From Acanthosepion pharaonis (taxonomy: Eukaryota > Mollusca > Cephalopoda > Sepiida > Sepiidae), in the NCBI GenBank assembly GCA_903632075.3, contig CAHIKZ030004732.1:3212001-3276000 (forward strand): DNA of 64,000 nt, given 5' to 3'. Positions 57,540 to 64,000 of this stretch are shown piece by piece; position 1 is the stretch's first letter; each line of letters opens with the position of its first letter. The notes below the pieces were generated by a model. That model was not told the DNA's origin and made no database searches. It worked only from the letters and a program-made list of their open reading frames with translations. Made by a program: the position numbers and the translations under genes.

Positions 57540-57970
57540 AGAATTATGTAACTGTAGAAATCCTGAAAATTGTCCTTTGAATAATGAATGCCGCACAGAA
57601 TTCTTAGTTTACAAATGCACTATCTCATCAATTGAGAATCCTAATGTTGTGAAAATCTATATAGGATGTACAAAAAATAAATTTAAATTAAGATGGAGAC
57701 AGTATTTCACTTCCTTCAATAATATTAAGTATTGTAACCAAACATCCCTATCCAAATATTTTGGCAATTAAGAGAAACAAATAAAACACCAACAGTAAAA
57801 TGGATACTAATAAAAAACAAAAACAAACTTGTAGATCTTTGGATGATCCATGCCCTTTATACCTACAAGAAAAGTTATATATTATTAAGTTTCTGAAAAA
57901 TAAAAATTTATTAAATCAAAGAAATGAAATAGCAGTTTTTTGTAGACACTGTCTATATACTCCTTGAAAA
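57540..57970 (+). mobile_element. GIY-YIG endonuclease fragment, Penelope-like
   Basis: The frame reads LCNCRNPENCPLNNECRTEF, then YIGCTKNKFKLRWRQYFTSF and TSLSKYFGN. The CxC...CPL...C cluster followed by YIGxTxxxFKxRxxxH-like sequence is typical of the GIY-YIG domain of one group of Penelope-like elements, different from the one at 47.2 kb. A stop after SLSKYF and frame changes end the similarity near 57960. Confidence 0.6.
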
Positions 57971-58607
57971 ATAATTAATTATAAAAAATAATTCACATAT
58001 TTATATCTATTGTTTGATCATAAATTAAATAATTTATAAATGCATAATTAAATTCTAATATATTAATTTTACAGTACCATAAAATAAATAAATATAGTAT
58101 TTTAGATATGTATAAATAAAAATATAAATATAAACTATCTGACTTAATCATATTTGAATACCCCTTTAAGAAAATCTCGATGGAGTTTTAAAAAAAAGAA
58201 AATAAATAAATAATGCCAAATATATTGTAGCGCAAACCTTAAGATAAACCAGACAGTAATAACTTGACAGCTTGAAAGAAAGTCAGCGTAGCTAGACAGA
58301 AATCATAAACTCCCACCCAACCTTAACCGAATTTAAATTTGCCATACAAAGATACACTTGTTTTCTATATTCGTAAGAAAGCCAACACCCCCTTAATAAA
58401 AAAAAAATGGGAATTCTCTTAACACCACCAGCTTAAATTTAAATTGAGTAAATCCAATTTATTACGTAAGTTATTCTTAGCATTGCTTGAGAATGGAACC
58501 GAACTTCGAATTTTAAGTTTAAATTTTAAAGTTAAATTTTAAGATTTAAGTTTCGGTTTTGAAACATTGTAATTTCTGTATCGCGATGGAGACATATTTT
58601 TTTTTAA

Positions 58608-58610
<3 letters not shown>

Positions 58611-58655
<45 letters not shown>
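58611..58655. repeat. (TA)n microsatellite
   Basis: About 42 bp of TA. Confidence 0.9.
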
Positions 58656-58657
<2 letters not shown>

Positions 58658-58670
58658 CTAAAAAAATCTT

Positions 58671-58814
58671 ATTTTTAAGCAAAAACAGGCTGAGAAATTT
58701 CAGCTTCTGATAATTTTAATTAATGACAATAAGCTAAGCCACGCCAAGCGGCTGAAAGCCAGACTGATCTAAGGGCAGCCAAAGTGACAGGTGCCTTTGA
58801 AATATCAAGGATGA
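58671..58814 (+). repeat. Direct repeat, copy 1 (partner 63101-63256)
   Basis: Both copies run from ATTTTTAAGC through GAGAAATTTCAGCT, AAGCTAAGCCACGCCAAGCG and GGGCAGCCAAAGTGACAG to TCAAGGATGA. This copy lacks a 15-bp segment present in the other. Confidence 0.75.
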
Positions 58815-59499
58815 ATTTACATTTTCATATAACAATATTTTAATTTAGTCAATAATAATCTCATTTAGTCAATACTATCTTAAAAGCCGCATCCCGTTCA
58901 AACTTTTAAGCTAGCTGCCCTGATTTCTGCAAGTTGTTTTCAACCCTGGCAAGTTAGCACCTTTGGTTTCCAATGAGGTCATTGCAAAACCATTATTGTA
59001 GTTCCTGATGTATTGGATGAAGTGTTTTGATTCAGCTAAGTTCCCATCCAGAAATGACAGCAATAGCTCTGGTGTTAATTGGTAGATCTTTTAGCTGCAT
59101 CTTTATTTTCTTACAACATCACATCCCATTTGACTTGTTCCGTGCCTTGAGCGCCTACGATTTTTGTAGCTTTTCCTTTAGTTCAATAAATTTTAAAATC
59201 AGAATATTCTCCAAGTCCTCTTTCCTCATTTTCTGTACCAAAAATTTTAAATATTTTTTTATCTGATATATGCATGTTTTATAAGTGCGAATTTTTTTCA
59301 CCTTCCTTAAAATTTCCTTGTTGCTCCATCCATCAGATTCTCAAACACTTGTCTGTAGAATCTCCTCTTCATCTTTAAGGAAATTTTGTAAAATAATCTT
59401 TTAAAAAATCACATCTCACGATGTTCAGGTTTTCAAGGGAGGTTACTCCTTATTACATTTTACGATTTGCTTCCCTTGAAATTAAAAATAATTCCGATA

Positions 59500-59770
59500 C
59501 TGGGGAATTTCGGTTCACGAAGTTAATTTATTCCTGCAGGCCGTTCGTAAACCAAAATGTTCGGAAACCGAAATTATTTTCCAATAGGAATCAATAGAGA
59601 GGAACAAAGTCACAATACGATAAAATCGGTACAACGATACACGAATGTATACAAAATGGCGCTCGACTCAGAAATTATTCCGTTCATGTTAACTCGCTTC
59701 GACAATGTTGTTCGAGAACCGAAGCATTTTCATCTTGAATGTGAGACGTTCGAGAACCGAGGTTGCTCTG
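59500..59770. mobile_element. MITE with TA flanks
   Basis: The left end CTGGGGAATTTCGGTTCACG and the inverted right end CAGAGCAACCTCGGTTCTCG resemble each other over about 25 bp and are flanked by TA on both sides. At 271 bp it has no real coding capacity. It looks like a Tc1/mariner-type non-autonomous element. Confidence 0.5.
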
Positions 59771-60599
59771 TATTTGAATTTTAGTTTGAAATAATAGAAA
59801 TTGTGAAAGAGAAAAATACTTCAAGTAATTTGTAGATTTCGGCTGTTGGTTGTATAGTCAAGAGGCTTGGAAGCAAAGCGATTGACTAAAAGGAACATTC
59901 TTTCTGTTCTTTGTTATAATGTATTAAATTAAAACTCCTCAGAGAGAAATTCATTGTTCATTTCCATTTACCCAAAAAAAAAAAAAAAAAAAATAGAAAA
60001 GATACATTTAAGGTTTAAAGTGAATTTTTAAAAATCAAAAATCTTTCTTAAAGCTTTTATTTTAGTTTTAATTTCAAGTTAATAGCTGAATAAATTCCAT
60101 ATTTCCAATAAGCAAAATATTTTCTTGTATTTCAAACCAAATTTAAATTGATTGGAATGATTTTTTCTGGTTATCAGTACAATCGATAAAATCGTCCATA
60201 CTGACAAATCTGTCAACACAACATAATTCTTTTATTAAAAAAAATCTTTTGAAAAAATAAAATATACCTTTCTAAACCGTTATTTGTGAAAAATTAGCTG
60301 ATTTAAAGTCTTATTAATTGGAAGATAAACAAATATAACTGACTTTTAGTTTAAAATATCGCAGAAAAGCATTTTTTAACACGAAGGTGGGTGTTTTTAT
60401 GTTGACACATATATCGATAGTCTCGTGCTTGGGAAATTTAAGTAAGGAGCAGATAATACAACGTAAACTCCTTTTTTATATAATTTGTTAATTTATTATT
60501 TTTTTTTTTTTACAGTCTCTGTAAAAGGACCGAGAACCGCTCGAGGTAGAGATTTGCAGAGTAAAAAGTACAGTTTATGCGGATATGTGGGGAAAATAA
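59771..60599. other. No recognised features
   Basis: AT-rich sequence with A and T runs (a run of about 21 A near 59972). No motif or repeat structure of note. Confidence 0.4.
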
Positions 60600-62170
60600 C
60601 GGTTAACCCTTGACTTGAATTGGTTATAGTGATCGGAAAAACATCGTTTTGGTCGTTGATTCTACAGAGAAGTGATTCAAGGGAAGAAGCTGCGCGAATA
60701 GAACTTACTTCTCACAAATGGAATACAAAGGGAATGAGGATGGTTCGATACACCCGCTTGTAGCATTGACGAGTCCTAGCCGTGAAGGTTAGAATTGGTG
60801 GAACTAAGGAATGTAGTTCGTCTGAGCACTTTCCATGGAAATAACGACAGAGCAGAGAGAGGCTTGCGACATTATGTCTGCGAGAGGGTGGTTGAAAGGT
60901 GGAAAATAATTTGTCACCCACAAAGACGCAGAGACGTTTTTGGATTCTATCGAAACTGGAAAGTGAAGAGTGGGCAGGTCCTGCCCAAATATGACAGCAG
61001 TACTTAATGGAGCGCTACAGGGAACCGACCATATTTTTTTTCCCTGTATATTTAACGATGGATCGTATGTACGAGTTCCACTTGAGGTCTGGATTGAGAT
61101 CGAGGCCTCGTAGGCGCTCAAGGCACGGAACAATTACCTGAAGGAGGATCCATTTATTGTGACTGGTGGTAATTCAGGGTCCGATCAGTGATGGTGGAAT
61201 GTAACTAGTTTGATTTTCGAGGCAGTGAATACAACCAGCCCCCCCCCACCTCACAAGGCACCGAGACCAGCTGCTAATCTCTGATCATCTAGAGTTTTGG
61301 AGTTGCACTCATATACAGTAGTGTCATCAGCATACATCACAAATGATCGGAATATACGGTTAGGTAGATCATATATGTAAAGTAAAAAGACTGTTGATCC
61401 GAGAAGCGACCCGGAGGTAGCGGCGCCTGCCTTGATTGCAAGGGCCCCGGATGACTGACCGTTAAAAACTACCTTCAGAAACCAGCCATGACTCCATAAC
61501 AAAAGAGCTTGAGTAGCAATCCTTTGTGCCACACCTTGTCAAAGGCCTTTGAAATATCTAAAACTATAGTCATTGAGGTCCATTTGTTGTTTAGTGCCTG
61601 ACTGATTCTGCGAGAAACAGCAGTGAATTGGGTCGATAGGAACCTGTACTTGTCGATCAAGGGCTTGTTCCTATTTAGGTGATCAACAACCTTCTTGTTG
61701 ACTATAGATTCATGAGCGCTTGCCCGCGTTCTTGAAAAACGAGCACCCGCTTGACACTTTCCACAGATTTGGGAAGGATTTCTCCTTCAAGCAGCGGCTA
61801 AATAATTTCGCTATGATTGGGGATAGTTCCGGGTTGATATTCTTATGAAAAATTACTGATATGTTGCCTGGGTCAGTAGCTTTCTTAGGATCAAGTCTTT
61901 TGCTAACATTTGAGATTTCCCGGGCTGTACGTGCTCTGTGAGACGGGGGAAGATCGAAAGAAGATATCCAATGTCTTCTAATGTTGTGTTAGAGGCACAG
62001 AGCTTCACGGTATCTGACGAGGAAGATATGACCTCGGCACCATGTAAATAGTGGGCACAGATGCTTTGCCTCTATTCATAATTTGCTTGGTGATTTTCAC
62101 AACTCTTGGGGTTCAATTTTCTTTGCTTTCAACCTTGACCTGGACCACTTGTGCATAGCTACACTTTGCA
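60600..62170 (-). mobile_element. LINE-C reverse transcriptase, minus strand
   Basis: Read right to left. NKWTSMTIVLDISKAFDKVW and HKGLLLKLFCYG (about 61590-61490) are followed by GSTVFLLYIYDLPNRIF and the intact palm motif FVMYADDTT near 61330. Then come DLKWNSYIRSI (about 61090), VPCSAPLSTAVIFGQDLPTL, and GDKLFSTFQPPSRRHNVASL with LLCRYFHGKCSDELHSLVPP. It is a Jockey/CR1-like reverse transcriptase with thumb and C-terminal region, in several frames. The fragment at 4010-4740 is the same family. The endonuclease is not visible. Confidence 0.75.
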
Positions 62171-63100
62171 TTTTCCAGAAGTTTCTTATAGCTATTGCGA
62201 GTCAAATGCATTTTTCTCATGTATGAATCTTAGCAAACCTTAGGAGGTACCTAAATAGGTTTTAATGAATCGAAGTTTTATTCTAATAAAAAAATTAGTT
62301 GCTAGTTAACTTTTTTTAATTTTAAATATTTAAAATTAAATTTTAGCCATTCTAACGGATGAAAATGTTACTAATCTAATTATCTAATCACAAAAAATAA
62401 ACTTTGCTAGTTTCTCCTTTTCATTCCAAGAATGAACTGGTCAAGAAGAAAATTTGAGTAATGACTGAATCCGGATCTTAAGAACGGATCAAGAATAGTC
62501 TTCATCTTTCTAAAAAGCAGTAAAAAAAGTAGTTTCTGGTATGACATTAGTGTATACTCTTCAGTACCGAATAATCACACGAAATAAACCAGAATCAGCA
62601 ATAAAAGCCACGGTCAAATTGTCTGAATCTGTCCGAATTTCTATAGGAAAAGTCCGTTAAATAGGAAGGTCTTTGGTCGTAGTCGCCGGAGCAATGAAAA
62701 CATTAGCGATCAGTGTCACACTATGTGGCACTGGCGAACAGAAAGAAAGAGGTTAAATCAAAAACATAACGCGGAACAAGGCAAGAACTTTTAATGAACA
62801 GACCGAGAAAGTGAAGGGAGATTTCTCTTTTTTCCCAAAAAAATTTAATTTTTTTAGACCAGAAAAATTACTCGAAGAAAAATGATATTACGGCAAGGGC
62901 CATCTGGTGATCTTTAAGCTGGCAACTGATTAATGAGGCAGGTGAAGCAAGAAGCACCGGTTAGGAAAACATAATATAAGCAGAAGGGATAACATCTGAT
63001 CTGTAACCAAACCAAGGGGATAAAGTTTCTTTGTGTAATTTAGGGTGCTTAGAGTGCAATGGCCCTGATGGGATTGAAGGAAGCAACTGGTAAATTTCTA
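62171..63100. other. No recognised features
   Basis: AT-rich at first, then more balanced composition from 62450. Nothing that I can name. Confidence 0.4.
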
Positions 63101-63256
63101 ATTTTTAAGCAAAAAAAAGCTGAGAAATTTCAGCTACGCGAAACTTAAAATGATAATTTTAATTAATGACTATAAGCTAAGCCACGCCAAGCGGTTGAGA
63201 GCCAGATTGATCGAAGGGCAGCCAAAGTGACAGATGCCTGTGAAATATCAAGGATG
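63101..63256 (+). repeat. Direct repeat, copy 2 (partner 58671-58814)
   Basis: About 90 percent or less identical to copy 1 by eye, with a 15-bp extra segment (ACGCGAAACTTAAAA). The pair brackets the MITE and the LINE-C. Confidence 0.75.
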
Positions 63257-63338
63257 ATGTAGGAATTGCCTACGCCCGTTGGGAAGTGTTAGTGCGAGAC
63301 ACAAATAAGAGAAGGAAGGAGTTGGACGGTTTGATAAC

Positions 63339-63623
63339 TTGTGGCCGCTATTCATCGGAAGAGGGGTCTCTCCAAATTTGGAGGTGCAATTAATTATTCA
63401 GAGCCAGAAAACAAGAGCCTTCTTGTTGGAGATAGGGGAACCACCGGCTCCTTATAGCCACGTCAACCCCATGTCACTTTCGGATGGAAGTCAATATAAG
63501 CAGAATACTGAGATGAAGAATAGAAGAGGTTCCAAACTACAGACGAGAAACGACGACCCTGTTGAATTCCATGTGACTTACTACCAAAGAGAACCTTCGA
63601 TTCAAGCCTTGTTCCAGACTTAG
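63339..63623 (+). other. Unassigned 94-codon open frame
   Basis: ATG to stop, ending MKNRRGSKLQTRNDDPVEF...QALFQT just 2 bp before the SINE. Composition is plausible for protein but I recognise no domain. It may be an exon fragment, part of an unrecognised element or chance. Confidence 0.2.
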
Positions 63624-63624
63624 C

Positions 63625-63960
63625 CGAACGGTGGAGTAATGGATAGCGGCTGGGATTGAGGAATCAGTGAGCCGAGTTCGAATTCCAGTCGAATTCATTA
63701 CATACACTTACGTGCTAATACCATTGGGAAAGGTATGAATCCTCTTCTTCTCCCTCCCCCCAGCTATGGGTAAATAGCAGGACAGACTTGGATGGCCACT
63801 GGTCTACCGAAGAAAGAAATGGCAACATACAGCGAGAAAGAAATTTGCCTTATCAGTCATTTATCGAAAGATACATGATCGCCTAAGCGTGTATCACGCA
63901 TGGCACATAACTGCAACTGATGCCAAGTGGTAAGGTTAATGTTTTGTATCCAGAACCAAT
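63625..63960 (+). mobile_element. tRNA-Arg-derived SINE, best-preserved copy
   Basis: The head GCCGAACGGTGGAGTAATGG, then ATAGCGGCTGGGATTGAGGA, resembles tRNA-Arg (GTGGCGCAATGGATAGCGC). The B box is GAGTTCGAATTCC. The body has GAAAGGTATGAATCCTCTTC, CTATGGGTAAATAGCAGGAC, GGTCTACCGAAGAAAGAAAT and GTGTATCACGCATGGCACAT. RNA polymerase III A- and B-box positions are kept. The same body is in the copies at 2270, 13612 and 39345. Confidence 0.8.
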
Positions 63961-64000
63961 TAATTGTATATAAATTTTCATAGAATTAAACCCTGAAGAA

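Overview
The window is AT-rich animal genomic DNA. It is packed with old transposable elements and simple repeats and carries the 5' part of one host gene. There are no bacterial-type operons. The long GATA-type arrays, the tRNA-Arg-headed SINE with a conserved CTATGGGTAAATAGCAG body, and the particular mix of LINE, Penelope, Ty3 and Tc1 families look like a mollusc, most likely a cephalopod such as an octopus. That assignment rests on family recognition from memory, not on a search.

Host gene. Four exons on the minus strand (48984-49058, 44150-44528, 6159-6334, 1870-2065) have proper splice sites and join with matching codon phases. They give about the first 261 residues of a coiled-coil protein that I recognise as CCDC148. 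The introns are 4.5, 37.8 and 4.1 kb, and the gene continues past the left edge. A 58-bp exon-like segment at 9197-9254 would break the frame if spliced in.

Layout. 1-1869: intron with LINE 3' ends. 2.3-4.7 kb: SINE piece, an unclassified repeated ORF element (copy 1) and a LINE with an internal duplication. 6.4-9.8 kb: decayed LINE-A copies and a mariner relative. 11.5-15.2 kb: a second mariner relative, a SINE and a large GATA array with higher-order structure. 17.4 kb: minisatellite. 19.1-23.8 kb: LINE pieces and a minus-strand Ty3/gypsy element with an LTR inside. 24-26.1 kb: an inverted-repeat element and a nearly complete Tc1. 26.9-29.9 kb: an LTR relative, a LINE reverse transcriptase split by a TTAA-bounded MITE, and a hairpin-bearing tandem repeat. 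32.6-38.9 kb: GATA/TA arrays holding two more Tc1 elements, one young. 39.7-44.1 kb: a four-layer nest in which a LINE is split by a Ty3/gypsy element that itself holds two LTR-like insertions. 46-50 kb: an inverted pair of tRNA-like sequences, Penelope-like pieces and the first coding exon of the gene. 51.4-57.9 kb: copy 2 of the unclassified element, a mariner relic, a hAT (ZMYM1-like) relic and a GIY-YIG piece. 58.7-64 kb: a direct-repeat pair, a MITE, a minus-strand LINE and a SINE.

Nothing here forms a pathway. The mobile elements explain the size of intron 2, and their nesting gives a relative insertion history. The most novel items are the unclassified ORF element, the phase-locked alternating GATA array, the frame-breaking exon, the element with a hammerhead-like core, and two template-switch-type hairpins.
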